Shown here: one piece after another, positions 6,781-12,753 of the stretch
Numbering within the stretch: the first letter of the stretch is position 1
Layout of the letters: each line of letters opens with the position of its first letter
Source: Anaerolineales bacterium UBA1429
Lineage (GTDB): Bacteria > Chloroflexota > Anaerolineae > UBA1429
DNA: 13,474 nt
Assembly: GCA_002329325.1 (NCBI GenBank)
Contig: DCTX01000044.1
Coordinates: forward strand, 24,489 to 37,962
Direction: 5' to 3'
Notes under the pieces: generated by a model
Database searches by the model: none
The model's input: only the letters and a program-made list of their open reading frames with translations
What the model was told of the DNA's origin: nothing
Made by a program: the position numbers and the translations under genes

Positions 6781-8022
6781 GTGCGCATCGCCATGGTCGT
6801 GCACCAGTTCCCGCCCGAACACCTGGGCGGCACCGAGGTCTACACCGAGGGTGTGGCCCGCGCCCTGGCCGACGAGGGCCACCAGGTAGCCGTCTTTCAC
6901 CCGCGCGCCGGCTTGCAGGGCGACCGGCAGGTCCGGCGCGACGGCCTCGTCCTGTGGGAGGCGGCCCGCCCGCCCCTGCCGGCGGCGGCCCACCCCCTGC
7001 GCCAGTTCTGGCAGACCTTTCGCAGCCGCCGCCTCGAGGCGAGTTTTCGGCGCTTCCTCGCCGACGAGCGGCCCGAGGTGGTTCACTTTCAGCACGTGCA
7101 GAACGTGTCGGCGCGGCTGGTGGCGCTGGCGGCGGGCCTGCCGCGGGTGCTCACCCTCCACGACTACTGGTACATCTGTGCCAACGGCCAACTGCTGCGC
7201 CCGGATGGCTCCCTCTGCCAGGGGCCGGGCCTGGGCTGCGGCGCCTGCGCCGCGGCGCGGCTGGCGCGCCCCTGGCCTCGCGGGTTGCAGCCCGCCCTGG
7301 CCCTGCCCTTCCTGGCCCGCAACCTGTACATCCGCCGCGCCCTGCGGGGTGTGGACCGGTTCGTCTCGCCTTCGCATTTCCTCATGGACCGCTACATCGC
7401 CGCGGGGTTCCCGGCCGGCCGGCTGCGCCACCTGGAGAACGGCATCCCCGTGGCGCGCATCCGCCGTTTCGCCCGTCAGGCGCCGGAAGGGCTACTGCGG
7501 ATCGGGTTCATCGGCTCGATCGCCTGGCAGAAGGGCGTCCATCTGCTGGCCGAGGCCTTTGGCAAGCTGCCCGCCGGCCGCGCCCAACTGCGCATCTGGG
7601 GCGACCCGACGATCTTTCCCGCCTATGCGGCGCAGGTGCGTGAGCTGCTGCCGGATCCAGAGGCGCAGATGATGGGGCGCATCGCCAACGAGGAGGTCGG
7701 GCGGGCCCTGGCGGAGAGCGACGTGATCGTGGTGCCCTCCCTGTGGTACGAGAACTCGCCCGTGGTCATTCAGGAGGCCAGGGCCGCCGGGGTGCCGGTG
7801 GTGGCCGCAGGCCACGGGGCGCTCGCGGAGAAGGTGCGCCACGGCGTGGACGGCCTGCATTTTGCCCCTGGCGATGCCGATGCCCTGGCGGGAGCGCTCC
7901 GCCGCCTCCTGGAGGAGCCCGCGCTCCTGGCCGCCCTGCGCAAGAGCATCCCCGAGCCGATGGACATGGCTGCCCACGCCCAGGCGCTGCTGGCCATCTA
8001 CGAGGGCATCAGCCCCCGCTAG
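6781..8022 (+). CDS. GT4 family glycosyltransferase with Cys cluster
   Basis: A 413-residue retaining glycosyltransferase starting at GTG 6781. Its ribosome site GGGAGGT (6771-6777) overlaps the preceding TAG, so it is coupled to the upstream gene. The acceptor domain has PPEHLGGTEVY (11-21) and LTLHDYWYIC (124-133). The donor domain has IGFIGSIAWQKG (241-252), VPSLWYENSPVVIQEA with E324 and E332 forming EX7E, and GVPVVAAGHGALAEKVRHG. After HDYW it has four cysteines, C133, C146, C153 and C156 (with CxxC at 153-156), a pattern common in one GT4 subgroup of capsule and EPS loci and possibly a metal site. It ends 18 bases from the convergent permease gene. Probably the last gene of the promoter-883 operon. 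Confidence 0.93.
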   Translation: MRIAMVVHQFPPEHLGGTEVYTEGVARALADEGHQVAVFHPRAGLQGDRQVRRDGLVLWEAARPPLPAAAHPLRQFWQTFRSRRLEASFRRFLADERPEVVHFQHVQNVSARLVALAAGLPRVLTLHDYWYICANGQLLRPDGSLCQGPGLGCGACAAARLARPWPRGLQPALALPFLARNLYIRRALRGVDRFVSPSHFLMDRYIAAGFPAGRLRHLENGIPVARIRRFARQAPEGLLRIGFIGSIAWQKGVHLLAEAFGKLPAGRAQLRIWGDPTIFPAYAAQVRELLPDPEAQMMGRIANEEVGRALAESDVIVVPSLWYENSPVVIQEARAAGVPVVAAGHGALAEKVRHGVDGLHFAPGDADALAGALRRLLEEPALLAALRKSIPEPMDMAAHAQALLAIYEGISPR

Positions 8023-8034
8023 CCGCTCCCGGCT
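8021..8034. repeat. Small hairpin between convergent genes
   Basis: AGCCG (8021-8025), loop CTCC, CGGCT (8030-8034): a 5-pair stem starting at the stop codon of the forward glycosyltransferase, within the 18-base gap to the reverse-strand permease stop. There is no T tract on either strand, so it is at best a weak bidirectional terminator. Nothing else is seen in the gap. Confidence 0.3.
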
Positions 8035-8040
8035 CCTGCG

Positions 8041-8874
8041 CTATACCTCTTCGGCAAAGCGCTCGCGGTAGCGGCCAAAGATCCACAGCCCGAACAGGAA
8101 GCAGAGCGCCGCCGTAACCAGCGTGCGCGCCAAAAAGTCGAGGGCGGGGGCGTGTGGCGGGCTGCCCACCGTCGAGCCATAGAGGATGGCGCGGTAGGAG
8201 GCGATGATCGAGGCCATCGGGTTGAGGACGTACACCAGCCGCCGCACAGGCAGCTCCAGACCCCACACCAGCGCCGAAGGCGGCAGGATCTCCAGCGGGT
8301 AAAAGACGGGCGTCAGGAAGAACCAGGCCTGGATCAGCACCTCCATGATGACGCCCGTATCGCGGTAAAAGACGTTCATGGTGGCGAGAATAAAGGCCAC
8401 CCCGCCTGTAAAGAGCAGGTGCGCCAGGATCACCACGGGCAGCCAGAGCAGCGCGCTGGTGAGGGGAATGCCGAATACGACGACCATCAACAGGAGCACG
8501 ACGAACGCCAGCAAAAAGTTCACCATGTTCGAGAGCACCGTCGAGAGCGGCAGCACCTCCAGCGGAAAGTAGACCTTCTTGATCAGGTGGCCGTTGCTGG
8601 AGATGGAGTGGATCGAGGAGAGGATGGCGGTGCTGAACAGGTTCCAGGGCAGCACGGCGCAGAGCACAAAGACCGGAAAGTTGGGCACCCGCATGTCCGG
8701 GATCATGATGGTGAACACGATGGTAAAGACGATCATCAATAGCAGCGGGTTCACAAGGGACCAGAGAAAGCCCAACACCGAGTTCTTGTAGCGCAACTTG
8801 AGGTCGCGGGCGATCAGATTCCCCAGCAACTCGCGATAGGTGATGATCTCGCGTAGGCGGCTCAGCATGGGCAT
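8041..8874 (-). CDS. wzm: ABC-2 type polysaccharide export permease (Wzm/KpsM/TagG family)
   Basis: A 277-residue integral membrane protein forming the channel of an ABC exporter for lipid-linked polysaccharide. The cytoplasmic N-terminus has the family motif LIARDLKLRYKNSVLGFLWS (20-39). About six membrane segments follow, near 40-57, 66-88, 107-136, 142-166, 176-194 and 250-266. The conserved NGHLIKKVYFPLEVLP (94-109), NVFYRDTG (167-174), LTPVFYPLE (187-195) and LNPMASIIASYRAILYG (217-233) are all present, as is the closing FGRYRERFAEEV. The start is ATG 8874; Met3 (8868) is an alternative, and the best ribosome site (GGAAGGA) is somewhat far upstream. It follows the ATPase gene by 32 bases on the same strand and would pair with it as Wzm/Wzt. 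It is complete and normal in length. The exported glycan is unknown, and teichoic acid-type cargo cannot be excluded. Confidence 0.96.
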   Translation of the reverse strand: MPMLSRLREIITYRELLGNLIARDLKLRYKNSVLGFLWSLVNPLLLMIVFTIVFTIMIPDMRVPNFPVFVLCAVLPWNLFSTAILSSIHSISSNGHLIKKVYFPLEVLPLSTVLSNMVNFLLAFVVLLLMVVVFGIPLTSALLWLPVVILAHLLFTGGVAFILATMNVFYRDTGVIMEVLIQAWFFLTPVFYPLEILPPSALVWGLELPVRRLVYVLNPMASIIASYRAILYGSTVGSPPHAPALDFLARTLVTAALCFLFGLWIFGRYRERFAEEV

Positions 8875-8906
8875 CTTGCCGGACTTGTCCTTCCGATGGG
8901 GCGGGT

Positions 8907-9668
8907 TCAGCCGACGGGCACCTGCTCGTGGGCGTGCACCGACGCGATATAGTTATCGACGACGGCGTCGCACGGGCCGTCCTCCAGGAGCACCCCCTGG
9001 TCGAACCAGAGGGCCCGCTCGCAGAGGGCCCGCACCGAGTCCAGCGCGTGGGAAACGAACACGATGGTGGCGCCCGTCGCCCGCACCTCCCCGATCCGCT
9101 GGAGGCACTTCTCCTGAAAGCTCTGGTCGCCCACGGCCAGCACTTCGTCGATCAGCAGGATATCCGGGTTGACGCACACGGCGATGGAAAAGCCCAGGCG
9201 CATGGTCATGCCCGAGGAGTAGAACTTGATCTGGGCATCCACAAAGCGCTCCAGCTCGGCAAAGGCGACGATCTCGTCGAACCGACGGGCGATCTCGCGG
9301 CGGCTGAGGCCCATGAGCGAGCCGTTGAGATAGATGTTGTCGCGGCCGGTCAACTCGGGGTGAAAGCCAGCGCCCAGCTCCAGCAGGCCGGCCACCCGCC
9401 CCCTGACCGCCACAATCCCCTTGGTGGGCGTCAGGATGCGGGTCATGAGCTTGAGGCAGGTGCTCTTGCCGGACCCGTTGCGCCCCACGATGGCCACCGC
9501 CTCGCCCGGCTGGATCTCGAAGGAGATGTCACGCAGGGCCCAGAGGATCTCCCTGGCCGACCGGCCGCCGCGCCGGAAGAGGTGCAGCATCAGATCCTGA
9601 AACGAGCGCGCTCTGTCATGGGACATGACAAAGCGCTTGGACACATTCTGAAAGCGCATCGCATACAT
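8907..9668 (-). CDS. wzt: ABC transporter ATP-binding protein for polysaccharide export (Wzt/KpsT/TagH family)
   Basis: A 253-residue nucleotide-binding subunit that powers glycan export with the downstream permease. It has Walker A GRNGSGKST (62-70), ELGAGFHPELTGRDNIYLNG (97-116, hallmark of the polysaccharide/teichoic acid exporter subfamily), signature YSSGM (150-154), Walker B ILLIDE (170-175, catalytic E175), D-loop region AVGD, and H-loop SHALD (H207). I chose ATG 9668 because AGGGGAGAT lies about 11 bases upstream, the family starts near here, and a promoter sits just beyond. A longer frame to 10031 would overlap the divergent gene and its promoter and adds no recognisable sequence. 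The protein ends soon after the nucleotide-binding domain: the roughly 150-200 residue carbohydrate-binding domain of O8/O9a-type Wzt is absent. It is first in a two-gene reverse operon. Confidence 0.95.
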   Translation of the reverse strand: MYAMRFQNVSKRFVMSHDRARSFQDLMLHLFRRGGRSAREILWALRDISFEIQPGEAVAIVGRNGSGKSTCLKLMTRILTPTKGIVAVRGRVAGLLELGAGFHPELTGRDNIYLNGSLMGLSRREIARRFDEIVAFAELERFVDAQIKFYSSGMTMRLGFSIAVCVNPDILLIDEVLAVGDQSFQEKCLQRIGEVRATGATIVFVSHALDSVRALCERALWFDQGVLLEDGPCDAVVDNYIASVHAHEQVPVG

Positions 9669-9719
9669 GGCGCGCGGATCTCCCCTGGGCGTCGTGCCGG
9701 ATTCGGCCTGGCCGAGAGG

Positions 9720-9748
9720 ATTATAGCCGCGGGCCGACGGCGATCCAA
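9720..9748 (-). promoter_or_regulatory. Sigma-70-type promoter for the wzt-wzm operon
   Basis: Read on the reverse strand: TTGGAT (9748-9743) as the -35 box, 17 bases, then a perfect TATAAT (9725-9720) as the -10. Transcription would start near 9713, giving a leader of about 45 bases with AGGGGAGAT before the ATG at 9668. The -35 matches consensus only at TTG, but spacing and -10 are ideal. Its position fits the shorter ATPase start. Confidence 0.72.
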
Positions 9749-9786
9749 ATCGAGACGCGCCGAGCCCTTTCATGCGCTCTTTCGGT

Positions 9787-9815
9787 TTGATGGATACTGC
9801 GTTAGCAGGTATGAT
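9787..9815 (+). promoter_or_regulatory. Sigma-70-type promoter for the second forward glycan operon
   Basis: TTGATG (9787-9792, four of six) is followed by 17 bases and then TATGAT (9810-9815, five of six). Transcription would begin near 9822, leaving a leader of only about 15 bases to the ATG at 9837, with GAGGT at the 5' end of the mRNA. It points away from the wzt promoter, with 38 bases between the two -35 boxes, so one regulator bound there could control both units. Confidence 0.65.
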
Positions 9816-9821
9816 TGCGCC

Positions 9822-9826
9822 GAGGT
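9822..9826 (+). promoter_or_regulatory. Ribosome binding site deciding the coiled-coil protein start
   Basis: GAGGT with 10 bases to ATG 9837 is the clearest ribosome site in front of this gene. In-frame ATGs at 9849 and 9855 lack a well-spaced one: only GGCGGG, and a GGAG touching the 9855 codon. Because the predicted transcript starts at about 9822, the site would lie at the very 5' end, so the later starts remain possible. Confidence 0.45.
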
Positions 9827-9836
9827 ATGTCCACGG

Positions 9837-10295
9837 ATGCCGGGCGGGATGGAGATGTCTGATACGCTGCCAGGAACTCCCCAGGCGGATAGCGCGACGG
9901 GTGATGCACAGCGCGTGCTGGAAGAGCTGACAACGCTGCTGAATCGGCCAGGTGCGGCCCTCGAGGGCCCCCTGGGCGCGGATGGTGATGTGTGGGCCAG
10001 GCTCGAGGAGCACCACTGGGTCAACCCTCACCTGCCCATCGGATGGCCTGTGATGCCCAGGGGCCTGCTGCCCAAGCTATCCGCCTATGCGAAAAAGATC
10101 GTCCGCGTGGCGCTGCGCTGGTATATCAATCCCCTTGTGGCCCAGCAGAACGACTACAACGAGGCCGTCGCCGATGCCTTTCGGACGATGTGCCAGGAGA
10201 TCTCGCGCCTGGAGAACAAGGTCTTTGACCTCGAGGCCAAGCTGGAGCGGGCCGAGAAGCCTGCCGACGACGATCACGCCCCCGGTTCCGCCTAG
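9837..10295 (+). CDS. Small coiled-coil protein of glycan loci, candidate adaptor
   Basis: A 152-residue protein of unassigned function. Residues 1-60 are low-complexity and probably disordered. Residues 70-102 are basic and aromatic (WPVMPRGLLPK, KKIVRVALRWYINPL), as for an amphipathic membrane-contact helix. QQNDYNEA (103-110) leads into a heptad-like helix to about 140 (AFRTMCQEISRLENKVFDLEAKLERAE), and the tail is acidic. From memory, a segment like WYINPxxxQQNxFN is found in front of methyltransferases or as small proteins in polysaccharide loci of Chloroflexota, cyanobacteria and actinobacteria; this was not searched. There is no signal peptide or clear transmembrane span. It heads the operon, 18 bases before a GT4 gene and divergent to the exporter. 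A role in holding glycosyltransferases at the membrane or in chain-length control, as the WbdD coiled coil does, is an inference. Starts at 9849 and 9855 are alternatives. Confidence 0.72.
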   Translation: MPGGMEMSDTLPGTPQADSATGDAQRVLEELTTLLNRPGAALEGPLGADGDVWARLEEHHWVNPHLPIGWPVMPRGLLPKLSAYAKKIVRVALRWYINPLVAQQNDYNEAVADAFRTMCQEISRLENKVFDLEAKLERAEKPADDDHAPGSA

Positions 10296-10313
10296 ATCGC
10301 CGAAAGGAGCCCC

Positions 10314-11351
10314 TTGCGCATTCTGGTCTGCACCGGCTGGACTCCTTTCATCGAGGGAGGCGCCGAGTTACTGGCCGAAGCCCTCTGCCGCGAGTTGCGG
10401 CAGCTCGGCCACGAGGCCCTGGTCTACCGCATCCCTTTTGTGACCCACCCCAAGGCCGAGATCGTCAAGAGCTACCTCGCCTGCCGCCTGCAGGACCTCT
10501 CCCTCAGCGTGCCGGGCGTGGATCGCGTCATCGCCCTCAAGTTCCCCGCCTTTGTGCTGCCGCACCCCCAGAAGGTGGTGTGGCTCATCCAGCAGTATCG
10601 CCAGGTGTACGACCTGCGGGGCACCGAACACAGCGATTTCGGCGTCTCGCCTGAGGATCACGAGGTGCGCCGGGCCATCTACCAGATGGATCGGCGGGGC
10701 ATCGGCGAGGCCAGACAGGTCTTTGCCATCTCACGAAACGTGGCACAGCGACTCGAGCGCTACAATAACGTTGACGCCGAGGTCCTCTATCCCCCGCCCC
10801 CCCTCGATGGCGCGTATCATCACGGCGGCTATGGCGACTACGTGCTTAGCGTGAGTCGGCTCGATCCCCTCAAGCGAGTGGATCGGCTGGTGCGCGCCAT
10901 GGGGCGCGCGCGCTCTGGCGTGCGCTGCAAGATCGTGGGCACCGGCCCGGAGATGCAGCGCCTCCAGCAGTTGGCGGCGAGAGTCAGGGCCACCGACCGC
11001 ATCGAGTTTCTCGGGCACGTGGACGACGCCACCCTGGTCGAGCTATACGCCGGGGCCCTGGCTGTGTACTATGGCCCCTTTGACGAGGACTATGGCTTTG
11101 TCACCATCGAGGCCTTCAAGTCCGGCAAGCCGGTGCTCACCCTCGCGGATAGCGGCGGCGTGCTCGAATTCGTGCGGCATGGGGATACGGGATACGTGAT
11201 CCCGCCAGAGGATGCCGAGGTCGCCCTGGCTGATGCGTGCGACCGGCTCTTCCTGGACCGCGCCACGGCGGGGGCAATGGGCGCCCGGGGCCTTGAGCGG
11301 GTCGCCGACATCACCTGGAAGTCGGTGCTGCCCCGCCTGCTGGAGAGCTGA
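10314..11351 (+). CDS. GT4 family glycosyltransferase
   Basis: A 345-residue GT-B enzyme starting at TTG 10314, chosen because AAAGGAG (10303-10309) lies 4 bases upstream and the family start RILVCTGWTPFIEGGAE follows at once. The acceptor-side loop is EGGAE (14-18). VWLIQQYRQVYDL (89-101), YPPPP (159-163), SVSRLDPLKRVDRLV (179-193) and KIVGTGPE (206-213) are typical of the WbaZ/RfaG-like GT4 group. The donor motif is EDYGFVTIE with E258 and E266 intact, followed by SGKPVLTLADSGGVLEFV. It would add one sugar in the cytoplasm; donor and acceptor cannot be named. It is second in the operon, with the next gene starting one base after its TGA. Confidence 0.93.
   Translation: MRILVCTGWTPFIEGGAELLAEALCRELRQLGHEALVYRIPFVTHPKAEIVKSYLACRLQDLSLSVPGVDRVIALKFPAFVLPHPQKVVWLIQQYRQVYDLRGTEHSDFGVSPEDHEVRRAIYQMDRRGIGEARQVFAISRNVAQRLERYNNVDAEVLYPPPPLDGAYHHGGYGDYVLSVSRLDPLKRVDRLVRAMGRARSGVRCKIVGTGPEMQRLQQLAARVRATDRIEFLGHVDDATLVELYAGALAVYYGPFDEDYGFVTIEAFKSGKPVLTLADSGGVLEFVRHGDTGYVIPPEDAEVALADACDRLFLDRATAGAMGARGLERVADITWKSVLPRLLES
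11342..11347 (+). promoter_or_regulatory. Ribosome binding site deciding the GTG start at 11353
   Basis: GGAGAG inside the last codons of the preceding gene, 5 bases before GTG 11353. It supports this start over an upstream in-frame ATG at 11212, which would overlap the previous gene by 140 bases with no family-like sequence in the extra part. Confidence 0.6.
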
Positions 11352-11352
11352 C

Positions 11353-12753
11353 GTGTTGCCCACCGTCGCTCTCTTTGCGCCCCTATCGCCCCAGCGGACA
11401 GGCCTGGCGGAACATATCGAGACGCTTCTGCCGCACATCGCGTCGCACTTGCAGCTCACCATCGTCACCAGCGGCGAGTATCGCGTGGCGCGCTCCACGC
11501 TGGCGGTGTGCAACAGGCTGGGCATCGCGTGCATCCCTTACAGCGAGTTTGCCCCGGAGCGCTTTGACCTGACCGTGTACCAGCTCGGCAACGACGCCCA
11601 GGCCCACGGCTACATGTACCGGGCGCTGCACGAGCACCCGGGGATCGTCCTGCTCCACGACCTGACCCTCTACCACGGCATCCTGCACGACTGCCTGCGG
11701 CGGAGCGCCCCCGGCGAGTTCGTGGGCGAGATGCAGTACGCCTATGGGTTCCAGGGGCGGCTGCAGGCCGAGGCGATCCTGCAGGGGCACAAGGACGCAG
11801 CCAGCCAGTTCCCCCTGGTGGAGCGGGTGCTGGACGATGCCCTGGCGCTGGTGGGCTTTAACAGCTTTATCACCGAATGGGTCTCTCAGGTGAGCCCTGG
11901 ATTGCCCTGCACCTGGATCCCCCTGCACACGGCCTGCCCTCTGCACTTTCCCTCGCGCTTTGATCCCTCGCGCTTTCGCGCGTCGCTGGGGTTGGAGGGT
12001 GTGCCCCTGGTGGCCACGGTGGGCCTGTACAACCCCAACAACCGGATCGAGATCGTCCTTCGGGCCTTCAGGATGCTGCTCCAGGATTGCCCCGACGCGG
12101 TGTACCTGCTGGTAGGCCAGCCGCCCAATCGCGGGCAACTGGTAGAAGAGATCGCGTCCTTGGGGTTGGAGGAGCGGGTGCGCTTTACGGGCTGGGTCTC
12201 CGCCATCGACTTTGAGCAGTACATTCGCATCCCGGATGTGGCCGTGCAATTGCGCTATCCCCATGCCGGCGGCACGAGCTACAATCCGATCCGGCTGGCC
12301 GCCGCAGGCGTGCCCACCATCATCAGCCGCATCCCGCCCATGCGAGATATCCCGGAGGACGTGATGCTCGCCGTGGAGCCGGGGGCCCCCGATGAGGCAG
12401 ACCAAGTATACGCGGCGCTGCGCAGGCTGATCACCGATCGCGCCCACAGAGAGGCCGTGGGGGCCAGGGGCAGGGCCTTTGTGGAGGCCAACCACACGCC
12501 CGAGATCGCCGGGCAGCGGCTGACGGCGTTCATCCACCAGGTGCTGGCCGAGCGCCCGGCGCTGGAGGCGCAACGGGAGCGCCGCTACTGCCCTCGCACG
12601 CTGGCACTGGGCCTGCAGGGGCGCCTGGTGCAGGAGGCCGGCGCGGCCATGGTCGGCATGGGCCTGCGAGGGCCGGCCTCCGGCTGGCTTGCCTCCATCG
12701 CCCAGGAGATCGTCGCCGTGGCAGAACCCACGGATGTAGGGGAGCAGGGATGA
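11353..12753 (+). CDS. GT4-like glycosyltransferase with altered donor site
   Basis: A 466-residue protein starting GTG 11353, one base after the previous stop. It has the family pattern PTVALFAPLSPQRTGLAEHIE (3-23), YQLGNDAQAHGYMYRAL (76-92), IVLLHDLTLYHGI (98-110), VGFNSF (167-172), ATVGLYNPNNRIEIVLRAF (221-239), YLLVGQPP (251-258) and RVRFTGWVS (275-283). Two donor-binding positions look changed. The region that normally reads like NKR has N229-N230-R231, and the motif usually reading GETS reads AGGTS, putting G307 where the first glutamate of EX7E is expected. It may therefore be inactive or use a different donor contact. Residues from about 400 form a C-terminal extension with no recognised domain (LAERPALEAQRERRY and on). 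There is a small internal repeat at PSRFDPSRF (200-208). It is translationally coupled to the next gene by an ATGA overlap. Confidence 0.85.
   Translation: MLPTVALFAPLSPQRTGLAEHIETLLPHIASHLQLTIVTSGEYRVARSTLAVCNRLGIACIPYSEFAPERFDLTVYQLGNDAQAHGYMYRALHEHPGIVLLHDLTLYHGILHDCLRRSAPGEFVGEMQYAYGFQGRLQAEAILQGHKDAASQFPLVERVLDDALALVGFNSFITEWVSQVSPGLPCTWIPLHTACPLHFPSRFDPSRFRASLGLEGVPLVATVGLYNPNNRIEIVLRAFRMLLQDCPDAVYLLVGQPPNRGQLVEEIASLGLEERVRFTGWVSAIDFEQYIRIPDVAVQLRYPHAGGTSYNPIRLAAAGVPTIISRIPPMRDIPEDVMLAVEPGAPDEADQVYAALRRLITDRAHREAVGARGRAFVEANHTPEIAGQRLTAFIHQVLAERPALEAQRERRYCPRTLALGLQGRLVQEAGAAMVGMGLRGPASGWLASIAQEIVAVAEPTDVGEQG
11949..11976 (+). repeat. Short direct repeat encoding PSRF twice
   Basis: TCCCTCGCGCTTT occurs at 11949-11961 and again at 11964-11976, a 15-base period encoding FPSRF-DPSRF at the domain boundary of the GT4-like protein. 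It is a likely recent 15-base in-frame duplication in a linker. Confidence 0.75.

Noticed and set aside
5887..7431. A reverse-strand open frame of about 514 codons opposite two GT4 genes
   Set aside because: Same reason: no motif, biased composition, and it overlaps two well-supported glycosyltransferases.
8928..9836. An N-terminal extension of the coiled-coil protein back to 8928
   Set aside because: That part is antisense to the ABC ATPase, lies upstream of the predicted promoter, and reads as shadow sequence.
9669..10031. A longer N-terminus for the ABC ATPase starting at 10031
   Set aside because: The extra residues have no family match and would overlap the divergent coiled-coil gene and both promoters. 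The family start and a ribosome site are at 9668.
11212..11352. An ATG at 11212 as start of the GT4-like gene
   Set aside because: It would overlap the previous gene by 140 bases. The family sequence begins at GTG 11353, which has GGAGAG 5 bases upstream.
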